The notes below the pieces were generated by a model. That model was not told the DNA's origin, searched no databases, and saw only the letters and a list, made by a program, of their open reading frames with translations. Both the position numbers and the translations under genes were made by a program. A stretch of 64,000 nt of DNA. It comes from Alloascoidea africana (Eukaryota > Ascomycota > Alloascoideomycetes > Alloascoideales > Alloascoideaceae). The stretch's first letter is position 1. Each line of letters opens with the position of its first letter. The DNA is taken from the NCBI GenBank assembly GCA_030581615.1, contig JAKTTT010000001.1, forward strand, positions 930,001 through 994,000. Reading direction: 5' to 3'. Of this stretch, positions 32,701 through 47,700 are shown in pieces.

Positions 32701-35700
32701 AAACTGAACTCAGATGATTGTGAAACGTTCACCACCAACCTACCACTGTATAGGAGGCTTTTCTCATTTACCAGCGAATAAGGGATAACAATTGAAATAG
32801 CATTCCCCTAACGCTCGTTGTAAGCTTCTCCCACCGCTACAGGGGTTTTTGGTATTTGTTGACTTTATTACTTGATAATTACATGTGTTTGCTTTCTACA
32901 TCTATGGTCTTCAATAGAGTTTTGTATCAAACACCGAGAAATCTTAGCAATAGACTTTTGTTGAGGTATTAGACATCGGAACTTGCGAATGCTGTGTACC
33001 AAAAGTGCTTACTTTAATTCCTGGATCGCATTGGTGGTATCGTTTTATCCATAAAAGTTTTGTCATGTTATTGAAAGCAATGTCTTACTCTGAAGTCGTT
33101 TTCTTCAATACGGTTCCGCGAGAGAAGATATTAAATCACTCAAGAATTTGAGATAGCGATTGTTCCTAGATTCCATAATTTTGACCAATAAGGGCAAGAT
33201 TCCCGACTTTACTTATTTCCACATCTAGACGACGAAATCAGATAGAGGTCAAATATTCATAGCCCACATCTTACAATTCAACAGTTCAAATTTTGTTAAA
33301 CATATTGTGGTTTCAATAGAGGGAACTTGAAGCCATCTGAAGCGATGCTCTGATTCTTGTATAGGGTGATTAGCTTTCAAGAGAATCATTCAAGTGGCAT
33401 AATGTTACAGAATAAAGACAAGTTAAGGTTAAAATTTGATGAAAGTTATTTCTATGTAGTAAGCATGATACTTCATCGAATCGTAGAGCTGGATATAGAT
33501 TTATACAAAACTTGATTCAACAATTGAAAAGAACAAGTTCCGTTTACTCTATAGCATACAAGCAAGAAGATTGAATCCTTTAATCAATTCGCTGATTAAT
33601 CCTGGTGAATCTTACATTGGCTTGATCAGAAATGAAGTGGCACTGCATGGGAGATGATCAAAGCTTCAGAGTTACAGTTTGAACTTCTGCTACTTATTAG
33701 GCGTTCATTAACTGAAACCAAACTCAGGAAATTCTTAAAGAAGACTATTTGTGAAAACAGAGACGTATATGACACAAGTGAGCCCTTAGAACACGAACCT
33801 CTTCGACGTGTATACTTAAGGTCGCCTTGATTTAACGACTAGGGTGGCTGTTGGTGTTTCCACCTCAATCCTTGCCTATCCCTATACCTTTTCAATCAAT
33901 ACGTGATTCTTTGTGTCTACAAGCTTCAACTTATTGTCCAGGTAAGTTAAGTCAGTTAATAGGCACTGCTTCCAGTCTTCAATATATGATAGGTAAGTAT
34001 GACTTTAATATAAAATGTGCAACAAACGCAAAAGAAACAACAGAACAACTCTATACATGTTAGTAAAGCAAAAGCAAGTTTCGAAAATGTTTAATCAAAC
34101 TCTTCTGTAGTTCATTGTTGAAATATAAACAATACAAATGAACCTTTCAAATTTAAAGATTATGATATACAATACCTATCACCAAAGGAAACAGTTCATA
34201 AGCAGGATCATGCTTTGGAGAATAATACTATGGTCTCTCTTAACACGAGAAGTTGAAAAATCCTTCAACAGGATTATTACAATTGGTTTGACCTTTGTAT
34301 TTCTTTCTCTAATGACTTATTGGCAAGACAATTATCAAATATTCGAAGAATATTCGCACGCTAAAGTTTTGCTGGTCAATCGCTTGAGTATGACACACTC
34401 AACAAACAGGTAAGCTCAATAGGAAGCATTTTTCTACATGATTGAAGTAGGCTATACTAAGATCTGTTTTTCCAAAGGTTTGACTAGCTTTCCTGGAAAT
34501 AGTATGTATAAAAGAAAATACTTCTCAATAAATGTATATAAACGTATCATGAAAACAAGCAGTTTCTTTCATTTATATGAAATCACAATACGCTTTGGCG
34601 TTAAAGAATTAGCGACCCTTTTAAATTTCAGCCTTCATAATAGTAAGTAGAGTATGAGCGTTTGTAATATCACACCCAAATTGGATAGAACTAACAGAGT
34701 TGGACGTTGTCAATAACAGCTCAATGCCCTCTAAATTAACAAAATGCTGGAAAATTTAGCTTGGCGTGGATTTAGTTTCGAGAGTTCCTTTCAGTTCGAA
34801 TTCTGAAAAATTATTATTTATCTTTACTGGAAATCAAATTGGAACTAAATACACACTAACCAAAACATTCTGCATTTCTTTCTAAGTGGATGGAAAGTAC
34901 AACAAGATCAACAGGTTTTGAGAAGCTTCCGATTTTCTATAAATTGATATGTCATGCTCAAACCATTCAGCACCTTATTTCAGGCAACTTTAAAAGCTTT
35001 CGTGAAACATGTTTTAGTTCTGACAACTGGTCCCACTTACTTTTCAAGAATACTTAGGAATTCAAAAACACAAACAATTAGCGAGCAGCTTATTTTTAAT
35101 TCCGGGTACATGAATAAAAACACTGCAACAAAATTTTCAACAACAACTGAATACTATTAAGCTGAAATATCACCCAATAACAGTAAAACACCAAGTACAC
35201 TTTTTTGTTTCTTCCAAAATCTCATTCAAATGACGAAGAAGGGAAATGAGGTATGAGAACAAGTCAAGAAGAATTATGAATGACCATTAGGGATCAGCCA
35301 GAGACGGCAAAAACACTGGTAGGAAATAATTACGATATTAAAATAATAGCCGATAAGCGCAGTTATCAGTAAACCCCTTCAATTCCCGCGTAAAGTTGTT
35401 CCAAGCACAGATTCTGCAGACTTGACTTTTCCAAAATTGACGTTGAACCAACTCTACCCCGAGCCCAAGAGAATTTCCATGCTGCAAATTCTGGTCCTAG
35501 GCTTGATAATTTCTAAGAAATTTGACCTGAAATTTCAATCCAGTGAAATATCTTGGAGCTTCAAGTTTTGTTGAAAACTCCCTAAAGTACGGCCAGTGGC
35601 ATTTAAAAACAATTTGACTTACAATTACTAGTGATTACAGTAGTTTCGTATTTTGAAGCATTTGATGATCAGCTTGACTCTAACATAACCGTGTCTATAA

Positions 35701-38700
35701 GGCATAAACCTGTTGGTTTTGCGGCTTTAAAAAAAGGAAAGAAATATTCAAGCGATCCTCTATTCTCCTAAAGATTGAGCGGAGTATTTTAATTGTTATC
35801 GCCTACTTTTTTGTTTCTGCAAGAACCACCAAATAATGCGAAATCTAAATTTCTGTCCTTAAAATGTTCAGACACTAGTTTAATAAATTATGAGAGATAA
35901 TTTACATAATTGACCATGCACAGGAGACTGTAGTACCGCGTATTTCCAAAAATATTTGTACCCCACTGATCAAAGATTAACCACAGCCAGCCTCAAAATT
36001 ATTCCCAATTGAAATTTCTTGCATCTCTGGCTTTTATAGATGAGTGGGAACAACTCAACAAGAAAAACTGCTCCTGGTTAGCCAAATGACTGCTATATTC
36101 ATGGTTTTATTAGTGGAAGAAGACGCATTTGATTTTTGCTATCAGGGCACATATATAAACTCCTGTTTCTTCGTGGTTAACTAATTAAGAAAACCTGAAG
36201 ACAGTTGTCAGTTTCTTGTTTCTTTTTGGTTTGTTTCAATAAATGCTTCTCTATTAAACTAATTGAATTGTTCAATCAGTATTCATCAAGAAATAATATA
36301 ATTGGGAGCTGCCTCCATTTTTTCACTTTCTTTTGGCCTATTAAGCAAGGATGTACGGCAGAGAATTACCACCACTGTTTGAACAAATTTTGAAAACCTG
36401 AAAGGATTTATCTAACAACACATACAACCGATCATCCATCTTTTATTAATTTAAAGAAGGTTAGAACATGGTTCGGCTAGTTGACTAGTTATTGGGAGCT
36501 AAATATCTTTGTAAGATGGAGATTTAGCTCACAGGGGGAAATAGAGAATAAACTTGGCTACTTGTTTTGGCATTCACGACTTTGACTGCTGAGCTTGATA
36601 TATACAAATCAGGAGAATAAATTTTAGAGAAGAAAGCGAATAGAATAGGAAGCTTTGAATCATTAAGGTTGACAGTAAGTGAAGGGATGACAACACACTC
36701 GCATAGATATATCAACCAAAAAGTCTACATCTTGACGGAGAGAGTATTTGCACTCCAGGCTTAGTTGGTTAGGTTGATTACTCCAACGAGCTAAGAATTA
36801 GAGCACACTTCAATTGAGAATGTGTGAAAAAATTGAAATGCTCTCTTCCGATGATCTTCATATCTGATTTGCCAAGTAAATTCTTAGTAATCTTCCAATT
36901 GGCCAGCACTATTGCATTGCTTCCTTTCAGTTTATCTTTCTCTTTATTCCCGCTTTTCTCTGAAAGAGACGGTGTTCCTTTGTATACCTTGTTGACTATG
37001 AAACCCATAATACGCCAAAATTTGTTACACCTCCTTCCTTGTCCCTCAAATAGAGCATGGAAGACTTACTAACTTAGCTGTATATGTGACATACCGCTGG
37101 GAGCCCAACTGGCTATATGGGAATGCCATTTTATATTCTCAAAATTGCAATTCTTATGATCTATAAACATATATGGGCATAGCGCTCTATATCCATCTTA
37201 TTAGTATTTTACTGTTTGGCCCATTTAATTGGTATGTCTGATTTTTCAGATGGCATTTAAAGACCACATGAGAACGCAGAAAGTAGGTTCGCTCAGAACT
37301 ATTGTAAGAAACTTTTAAACGCCAATCTGTATGTCTGTCGCTTGTATGAATTTTATGCCAAAGCATTGACAGCAAATTGAAGAGACATCAGATAACAACG
37401 TCTAGTGCATTAGCATTTATAAAGAATTCCAACTAGATAGTCTTTAACTCCTATATAACTGTGTCTACCTTAAATTGAACTATGATCTAATTAATGGAAG
37501 ATATAATCACATTCTAGGTAGTAATGATGATTTAAACAGAGTATCTCTGTTTTGGCTTAGAAATAAGAAAGCCTAGTCTGCCATTGCCAGAAAAGGACTA
37601 GCAACAAACTGTCATTAAAAAGCCTTTTGAACTCAAGAGAAGAAACAAGAGTAAAAATGTCAGCTTGAAATATTCTTAAGAGTACTTTTAGAATCGTGAA
37701 AGGTTAACTTCCCATTGTTGCTTTTTTAGTCCTCAATTGTGATATCTGATCCATGCAGATAAGAGTCATATGAACATTCCCTCCCGTGCCTACTACCCCT
37801 ATCCACCCTCCCCTAGTAGATTCCAATCAGAAACCATTTAACCTTTATTTAACCTTTATCTTTTACCCACCGAGCGTTAAATTGGCATTTTGGTGATTTC
37901 AAGGTTCAAATGGCCATTAGAAAAAGTTCCGAGGCTCGGAGTTGATCTACAGAAAAATACTGAAGGCATGCTCAAATTCATATCCGTTTCCAATTCCTGA
38001 AAAGTTAAAGATTCAAAAGCAAAAATTTCTAAAGGCTTAGTTTCGACAGAAGATCAATCGATTATAGAATGAATATATCCCTTGTCAGGTCATGACGGCA
38101 ATAGTCTTACAAAGAGCTGATTTTAGAACATGAAACAAATAAGGTGCTAGACCACACAGATAGTTTTCATTAGTGCTCTAGGAAATTCTCTATGAGATTG
38201 GTTTACACTGAAGACTTTAAGTAGGTCTGATTAAAGAGATGAACAATATTACTATGATCAACTAGAACAAAGTCAGGAATCTTGAAGCCTTTTCGTGAAG
38301 CCAAAACAATTTTCTGTTCTACCCTAACTATAGAGATAATCTTTTGAGTATGTAGTTTAAAAGCTATTATTAAGCATTTGCTGGGTGGTTCTAAAAAGTT
38401 TCCTACCTTGAATTCTCTGGTTTCTGGAATCGTTTGCTTCACGGTTAACCTAAACTAAGGTAATGCAATGAGAAAGAAGCAAACTAAACTTCATTATTCG
38501 AATACAATGAGAAATGTCACACCGATTTCATAAATAGAGGAATCTTCATTGTTCGTTTCCAATCCTGCTTTTTGAGTCGGGCTTCAACGTAGGAATAATC
38601 TCTATTTACCCGGAAGAAACATTTGATTGAACACAGGATGTTGAAATCCAGAAAATTTCATCAGAAACATTCATTTCGAACTAAACTTTGCAAGCGAAAA

Positions 38701-41700
38701 GTAGAGAATACAAAAAAGTGTTGACATTGCTTACCCCTTTACTAAGTTGACCTCGAACCTGATACCTGCCTCGCTTGTCTTACAGGGTACTAAATTTTTA
38801 TGAATGATGACTGAAGATTACTAGTATTTTGAAAGCTATATCAAAATGACTAGAGCTCTTCTGAACTATTTGAATGGCAAGCCCAGCTCAACAAAAGAGT
38901 GAACTCGAATACAAAGACTGGGACGAATAAGAATCGGCACTAGGAAAGCATGAAATCGAACGAAAACTGCTCCAGCGGCGATATAGCCATGTTTAAGGGG
39001 ATATCCTTAGTTACAGCCATTCTTTATACCGGCAGCTAACCAGCCTTTAGCAATTCACACATAAAGTTTTGCAACTATTTAAACTTTTCAATAATTTCAC
39101 AGGAGATATTCTTGTCTTAATAGCATTTCTGACCTCTGAAGATTTCAACATCCCTATTTTTTTCTGAATCATGTAACTAAAGCAAAAAACTAATTGGAAA
39201 CTGATGGGCAAAAGGGTGTATAACAATAGGCGTTAATAGGTTGAAGAAACTATTGACTAAAGATAATTTAAACCCGATACTTCAAACTCAAACACCACAA
39301 GAAATGCACAAAAGACAAGTCAAAGGTTCACAGAAATAGATATTACTCTTGCTGTTGGAAATAATTGTTCTGACATCAGTGTTATGGAGCAAGTTGGGCG
39401 GTCTTGTTGAGTGTTTCTAGACAGGTCCCAATTATCCTGTTGTCCAACAAGCCTACAAGTTACTATATTAACTAGCTTGCCATTTTCTTCTTAAATCTGA
39501 AAGTGCTCATTTCGTATGTCCAGCATTAAAGCAATGAAATCATATACCATAGAGGAGTGGATCGCCTAGTATTAGAACTAGTCGGAATGATCTGATGAGA
39601 ACAACAAATCTAATATTACCTGCTGTTCCTTTAAATAAAATATATAAAAGGTACTTTTTGGGGTATCTTCTTAAATGATGGTTAAGTTAGGGAGCTCACA
39701 TCCTTTTAATCCTTCTTTTTGAGTACCAGTGGAATTTCTGCTATTGTAGTCTGAGAAAGACCCAGGTGGCCCAGTTCTTAGTTAAAGAATCATTCCATTT
39801 ACACCTTTTCAGGATGATCGGATTTTGACCAAGCTAGCTCTTCAGGATGGCATTGAAACGATAATAAGGCAAATGATTGTCATCGTCAATAAGTGACCTA
39901 TCTCAATCTTTGATGAGAGATTTGAATGGCTAACTTATAAACCGGCATAGTTCCCAATAATCTAATCGCCTGCGAGGGAAACTTTGTTTTCCTTTACAGA
40001 TCATCCGTTCGTTTTGGAATATTGTCTACGACTTCAGTTTTCGAACCTTAACTAATTAGCCCAATTCCCTATAGTTCACCCAGTTTTTCTTCCCAATCAA
40101 CTATTCATCTAGACCTTTATAACAGAGTTAGAAGCATATCAAGAGCGCCAGGATCGTCATGAGACATATTTCTGAAGGCTACCTTATCAAACTGTAAGGC
40201 GTACAATTTGGTTATGGTTGCAGAAATTAAAGGGTGTAATGCGGTGGTGATCGACAACATTCTCAAATCCGAAAAACGTTTTGTAATAAAATTGTAACTA
40301 GAGAGCTACTCTCTAGGCTTTTCATAGTTACACTGGTATAATTAGATCACAAACAATACTGTAAACGAGAATAGAGATCGGTCTTTTCTGTTTTCCCCCC
40401 TTTTTTCTTTTGATCGTGAAGCAGAGGGGCAAAGCTAAGGAAACTTGAATGCCAACAGAGCACATACCTGGTGTTAATAAATTTCACCTTTGAGTATCAT
40501 GCCTTTACCTAAGTATAGAATGAGAAAAAGAAAATGGCTCTTTGATTGAAGATTTAGACGATGCTCCGGATAAACCGAGATCGATTCTACTTGAAGATCT
40601 TTTTCTTATAATCAGTATTGCAAAAGCTCAAACAAAGAATCGTAACAAAAAGATCAATGCTTCTTCATTGGAACTTAGCCAGTAGATGCTGAAAGCTTAC
40701 CAAAGCCTTGACCAATGTCAACGACGTAGAATGCACCGTTCTCGCTCTGTTTCCATTCCTTAATATCAGAATCGCCATTTCAACCTCCAATTGCCCAATA
40801 AAAAAGTAGCTTTAGAATCTTTATAACAGATCTTACATAGAGAGATGTGAGCGTGCAATCTATCCTTGACCAAGAAGACTGCACAAATATACAACATTGT
40901 TGGACTAAGTGATACGCAACCCAAGCCCACGTTTAAATATATTCAGAAGGAAAAATAGAAACAAAAGGTAATTGTTTGAGATATTTAGTCCCGTTTTCAA
41001 TCATTTGTTTAACTAGTGTAAAAGGTGTGCAGAAGGATGGCAGAAACGACAGTCGTAAAATTTGAGATGTTGAATGAATAAAAAAGAAAAGAAAAAACAA
41101 GATTAGAGCTTTTTCGGGAATGATACCCTTTACATCAGATGAACAGAATGCACTATCAGTTACTAAGTCTTTCAATCATTAGAATTACTTCTTATAGCTC
41201 AGGAGTACACGGTGTACTGACAGAGTACAATCTATCATGATGATTTACCTCTGAAACACCAAAAGATCTGTTAAAAATCAATGAGCACTGCTCATTATAA
41301 AGTTTGCACTTTGTGAGAAAACATAATTTAATGATTAGTATTTCCACCTTTTCATGTTCAAAATTTATGAGCATTAACTTCATATTTCGTTGATGTTCTT
41401 GCGCTCTTGACTGATCGATCGTTATATTCCAGGTTTATCGAAATCTATTGCTTTTCCAAAGCTGATACAAACAACTGGTTCGGAAAGAGTTAATTGTACA
41501 GAAATTTAATCCTAAATCGGAGCAATAAGTAGATCCAGTGCCACAAATTAACTGGAAAGTCAAAACTTTCGTTTCTTTGTAGTCATTGTGTTTTGAAAGC
41601 CAGCTCTTCGCAGTTTTACGGCTCAACTACAATATATTTGTCAATTTTGTTTATATCATTTGTATTTACTTTCAAGAGCACAGTAAATAAGCAGTTTTAC

Positions 41701-44700
41701 CATGGAAAGTTCATTTTTATGAATGAGGAAGATGCCTTTAGGTATAAATGCTCCCATTAGGTAGAGCCTAATGCTACACTCATTAGCCGGATTAATGAAA
41801 CACTGTGTATTCGAAAATAGAACAGTTAAAGCAAGAGACAATGGGCCTACAATAGCTTCATTGAATAGCGCTTAGAACTATCGTTACTTGAGAAAGCGTG
41901 CAAAAGGTTGGAATATATTTGCTTGTATGACCTAGTTCATTCCCCTTAATCTCAGTATAAGAGTTACAGGCATTACTTCAGGATTACAGATCACAGAATG
42001 TTAACGAAGCACACAACCAAATTCATTTTTGGGACAACCTAGCCCATATAAATTTGCCCGAATGAATCTTGTGATTTTAATTACCTTGCATGCTCCCGAA
42101 TTTGGTGGATGGTTTTTCTGCGGTATCTCTGCGGTCCCGAAATAACAAAGAATATTTGGCCATATGTTCTAATTTTAATAAACAACCACATTATCTTGTT
42201 TTTTCTTGAGTTGCAAACAATTATTTTAAGTTGATGAAAATCTACAGTCTAATACAATTGTAAATACCAAGTAATGTCCAAATAAAATTTAAGCTCTTAA
42301 GAGATTTTCGCCCGTCTAAAGAAAAGAGATTCTTCTATGGATGTTTCTCGGCTTTCTGGGCACTTCCAATACAGCTACCAAAAGTTTTTTTGAAGCAAGA
42401 AATTATCTACACACTACTAAGAAGCTCATCTCACCATCGTACATAATATACCAACAGTGAGTGCCAAAAAGTATAAGAGGAAATTGCGAATGTTCTTGAA
42501 GGAGAACCTAAAAAAAGTGCATTGAAACCCCTGAGGATATTACTGAAAAGGAATCTTGATTCCATCTTCGGTAGCATTCTTTCAGGCAATTGTACAGATA
42601 CTTAGTTTTGATTACACTTTTGAGCGTGCCATTATTCGAATAAGAATAGGGCAAAGCTGGGTATGAACTCTTGATCTCCCAAAGTGAACATAGCACTTGA
42701 TTTGCAATTCCAATTGACCAACTGGGCATAAATGGTTGAGACGTAGTAATAGACGGCGATGAACTGTTCTACCTCAGACAAGCACGAATGCCAGAGGGCA
42801 TATATGTTTATAGGTAACATGATAACGATGATTATGATATGAGTTCAGAATTTTACCCCCAACAGATTTTGGTTTTTGAAGTTATGAACACAGCAAAGCG
42901 ATTTCAACTCTACGCACAACAGCTATGTGAGATTAAGTTACAGACTTTTTCATTGAATAGAGAGCTGTCAATCCCAATTAATGATGCAATTTAAACTCAT
43001 CCATTATAACTGGATGGTCTATTACATGGCGGAATAAAGCTTAAAAAGGGCTTTTAGTAGTTTCTCATGGCCATTTCTTACACAAGCTCAGCAACTCTCT
43101 TCTTTATACAAAAAGGACACATTGCTTGTCCTATCTACCATTGTAATTTTATGTAGTTGTGTTGGTGCTATACTCTTAGTAATGTGTCTTTGCTAGAATG
43201 TTTTTGCTATTCTCGCTTTTTCGTTTGGGCACCGATTAACACGTCAGTAGTTCATTTGATATATCCTAAAGAAGGTTTTCAGCACTATCAAACCTTTCAT
43301 ATCGGTTGATTAAAGACAAGAAAGTGAGTGAAAATGAAGATGATGCCATAGAACAACCTGTTCCCCTGCTGTCACCCATTTAAATCCTTATCCTTAAAAC
43401 TGTGATAAACTAGCCTCCCATTAATCAATCTTACCAAAAGATTCACTAAAAGCTACAAATCAGATATACCAGCTAAAATCTCGTTAATATATAGGTTCCA
43501 ATTGATATGGTCTTCTAATATGTGAAGTGCGCTCGCCGCTTGGGTTAATGGACATGAAAAATGCGCCTCCAATTTGAGCTTGACATTCAAAAGATAGAAA
43601 ATGTTGACTCAGCGGAAATGAGGTCTCTTTCTCTCTTATAAACCCCTCAGACATTTGATGATGTTTTCTGGTGTTTACATCAGCTTACAGTATTCGTTCT
43701 TTACAAGTTGTGCCTCGACTTCTTCTTGTTATGATGCATCTTTGAAGATGTCATTTCCTTTAAAAGTGTTTAGACAACTGAAGAGAATATGATAACCATA
43801 ATGTTACTTGTGATAGACATCTTGAACTTTTAACAGCTATCTTTGTAAATACACTGGACAAGGAAGCTGGTATTAACTAAAACAAATAGGAATTTAACCT
43901 TGTCTAAAGGAGGGTAACAAATTTTACAATCAAGTAGAGTTTTCTAACCTTTGATTCCAAATAATGGCAATTTAGAGAAATGATCTACTTTACTCATAAA
44001 AGCTTGCTCGCCAGTGTTTCCAGGAAAAGATCAAAGAGTATAAGCTGGCTTTGGAACTCAGCAGCAAGGATTGGTGGTCAAATCATTCACTTAGCATATT
44101 GATAGATTCGTTCCTATGTAGATATCATGAAGCTGTAACTTAGTGGTCTATTTTAATGTGCTTTGGGGGGAATAATTCCGACCGGTTGCTGCTTACGAAA
44201 GATACCATCTTGATAAGATCTTATTCAACCGAGCAGAGACGGCTGAGAACTTTGATTCAAATTCGAAACGACATATAGCCACACTTTGACGCGATTGAAA
44301 GCGATAAAAGTTTTAGTATATTGTCTTTTTTTATCACTTGACGTATATCAGAATCAATAGTTGTGGCAAACAAATTCTAACTTGGACGTACGTTTTTCGG
44401 AAATTCTTGAATATTGGATAACGTATATCTCAAAAGCAGACCAAAACAAGTGGCTGGACCACTTTCTGTTCCTCCACCCAGCCTCTTCCTTTTTTGTATA
44501 GTTCAGTTTTTGCAAGTAGTAGAAGCCAATCTTCTCATCTTTCCCCAGGTTATCAAACGAGGCCCAAAACCCAGTACTCAGAAGACTCCTCGGATCTCTC
44601 TGTGTCAAGGAGTCAACGAATAGACTGCCTGCTCGCGTCGATATTCCTTCTACTTTGCTGTAATTGACTACATTTGAAGAGAATGTTCTAGCAATGCTTA

Positions 44701-47700
44701 TTCCACACTTCAAGGAATCATGTTTTCACTCCCCGAATTTCAATATTAGTCTCGCCAGAAATTTCTACGTTTTCTGTAATTATCTGTGAGTTTTAACCTG
44801 GCTTTCCTCAAGTACAATGGTTGATCACCCAGACTACACTCTGTTTACCACGAAAGGCCTTCCCGAAGAGAACAGGAGATTTTCCATATCCACACACCAG
44901 AAAAAATCAGGTTTATATAGTTCCATCTTAAATAAAAGTGGAATATCGAAGGGTAGTAGAGAGTTGTCCAACCCCTTTTATGGTCCGCTCACTTGCAACA
45001 GGTTAACGAGCCTGCCATAATAGTTTAACCTTCTTTCTCCTAGCTAAATGACATTGCTTTTTTTACGTAGAGAATCCACTTAGCTATAAGCTTAATTCAT
45101 TACCAGGAATCCATCTTGGTTAAGCCACCGAACCCTGTCCATATGTCGCAGGGCAGCCTCATAATGGGCGAAAAGTATGGCGAGTCAATTCAATCCAACG
45201 GTACGCCTACCCTGGTTTTCAGAAATGAAAATGATTGATGCTCTGATATTTCATAGCTTTCACGTCCACTATGGAGATAAAACATAAAGGCTAAGCAGAT
45301 GATTGCTTGTATCTCTTGAAAAGCTTTGGCTTGAAGAAGGCAGTTCACGACAAAGAAGATTGGGCATATGAATATGGTGGATGAAAAGCCAAAATGGCTT
45401 AAACAAACAAGCTACAGAACACCTATGACTCTAAGACCTTTTCATCCGTTTCTAAGGAAATAAGAATTATGTATTCTTCTCTCGCATTGATTAATAGTCT
45501 TGAAAAAAGTTGTTTTCTATTGTGTTGGGATTTTTCAGGGCTGTGTACAGAAGACAGCGAAACTCTTAGCTATACGCCAGTCACTCCTATGTGTGTTGTT
45601 GTGGTCTTCCTTGAATCTAAGCTAAACTAGCTGAATTGTGACAAAAGCTCTGCCGGTGAAAACATTCGAAAGTCCAGTTGAATCTCGCTAGGGCAACGTA
45701 TCATGGGAGTAATAATTGTTGCCCCCATGTAACGTATCTTCGCCCTGCAGGAGAGAAAATTGAAATACAAGCTCACCGAAGTCTGTGTCTCACTTTCCTT
45801 CCATTAAAAAGGTTGAATTATTTAGAGCAGGAGGTGAACTAGGTCTTCTGTTAACAAGATTCTTTTCAAGGTTAAAACTGCTTGTTTCTGCCAGGTTATC
45901 ACCTGTACTGGTGGAACAACTGCTACTGCATGAGACATTCCCTGAGTTTTTACTTCAGATTGGAAGGGATCAGAGAATGTGCGTCAAGGATCATTGATTT
46001 CTTCCAAAATTGGGTTGCAGGTTCCAATTTCGGAAGTATTTTTCAGCCAAGAAAGCTGACGTGCGTCGGGTAGAAGTCAACCTCAACCTAAGTGGTCTGC
46101 ACTCGTACCGATTATGTGTGTGTGTGTAACTTCTTTCATAGTCCCACTATCTGACATATTTGTCTGGCACCGAGCGTGTCACAGGTCACCCAAACATAGT
46201 CCAAATAGTGCTTTTCTCATAACCAATGTGTGTTTATGAAAAAAACGGGGTTTGGAACAATGCTTTGTTCATAATCTGTAACCTGAAGAAGTGGAAAGAA
46301 AGTACAACTAGCGGTTGTAAACAAAAGCATTTCAGCGTATATACAATGATAAATAGCAGAATTTGAGAAACCTGTTCTAATCACTGGCTATTATAAAAAG
46401 AGTATAATTAAAAATCTGGGGAATTAGAAGGTAGTTATTGACTCTAAATAAAAACCTCAATAAAGTTAAGAAACAAAAACACTTTATCCAAGTCCGATGG
46501 TCCGATTAACTTCTTGTAACTATGACTAAAGAAGAGCATTCAAGTAATGCGCTTCCAATTCAAATATCACATCTTGGCAATTTGAAAATTAGGAACTTTA
46601 AGATATTAAGGTTATCTGATGTTCTTCCGCATCAGAAGGATATGAGAAGTCTTGTGTCAAAGGTGAGCCAAGTTGACCTTTTTTCAAGACAGGAAAGCAA
46701 ATCATCATTTGCGATAAACCAAGTCAGAAAGTAGTAACCTCTCTTTAACCATCTAATTCATCATTGCCTGCTCTGTAAATGATAATTTGAGTCAATCTGT
46801 TCTTAGCGCAAAAATAATGATTGAAATATCTAGACTTTGATTCTGATCACGCTCTGGTTTCTAAAACTTGTTTGAAATCTTTTGGCTTACTTTTATAGAA
46901 GCAGTGCGGTTTCTATCATCTTATATTATTGAAAGCTTTACAGTTCAGTTAATAGAATTCAAAAGTGGATTATGATAACCCCATGGAAACACAATTCAGC
47001 AAGAAATGGGAGTTTTGAACTGAATTAAACGCAGAAAACGTATCACCCAATAAAGGTATTAATAAAAACACCACCATTTCCAGCCTTTGCCAGAAACATC
47101 TTCAAAAACACGACTTTAAGTTCTCTTCATTTTTGAGTGAATCCAGAATAGAATATCCTGATTAAACTCTCCCCTAAAAGCCATGCTGTTTAAGTCCTTA
47201 GTGAATTATCTGGCCTGATCTAGAAAAAGTCTTAAAAGAACTCCTTTATATTAGAGCTCCCCTTATTTACAGAATCTAAAACCTCTCAGGTTTATTTAAA
47301 ATGGAGGCAATCGGCCCAGGTTTATGTTAGGATTGGGTCCTTGTAAAACGCAATGAGATTGGTTGGTGTACTTTTATGTACAGGAAATTGAGTCATGGTA
47401 TAGAGATTGAAGAGAAAGTACAACCTTCATTATCACCATTAACTTTGAGCCTCCATTGGTAATAGCTTCTCTTAAAACGATAAAACTTCAAGCCAAGAAA
47501 ATGGCTTATTAAATTGGTGATTAATCAAAAGAGACGATTAATTGTTCTACAATATGAATCTACGAATTGTTGAGAAGTGCAATCTAGTTTACTCCTTTGT
47601 GATCGAATTTTTTAGAGGGATAAATTTTCTTCATCCTGCCATTCTTCACTACGCTCAACATGACAGCTCAAAATACCAGATATCCTTGATCAAAGGTAAA

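Noticed and set aside
36755-36800. tRNA-like GCTTAGTTGGTTAG with a partly complementary stretch
   Set aside because: No acceptor stem, anticodon arm or T-loop in register; it is a chance D-arm resemblance.
46117-46128. Short TG repeat that might suggest telomeric sequence
   Set aside because: Only about six TG units, isolated, without the irregular tandem structure of yeast telomeres.
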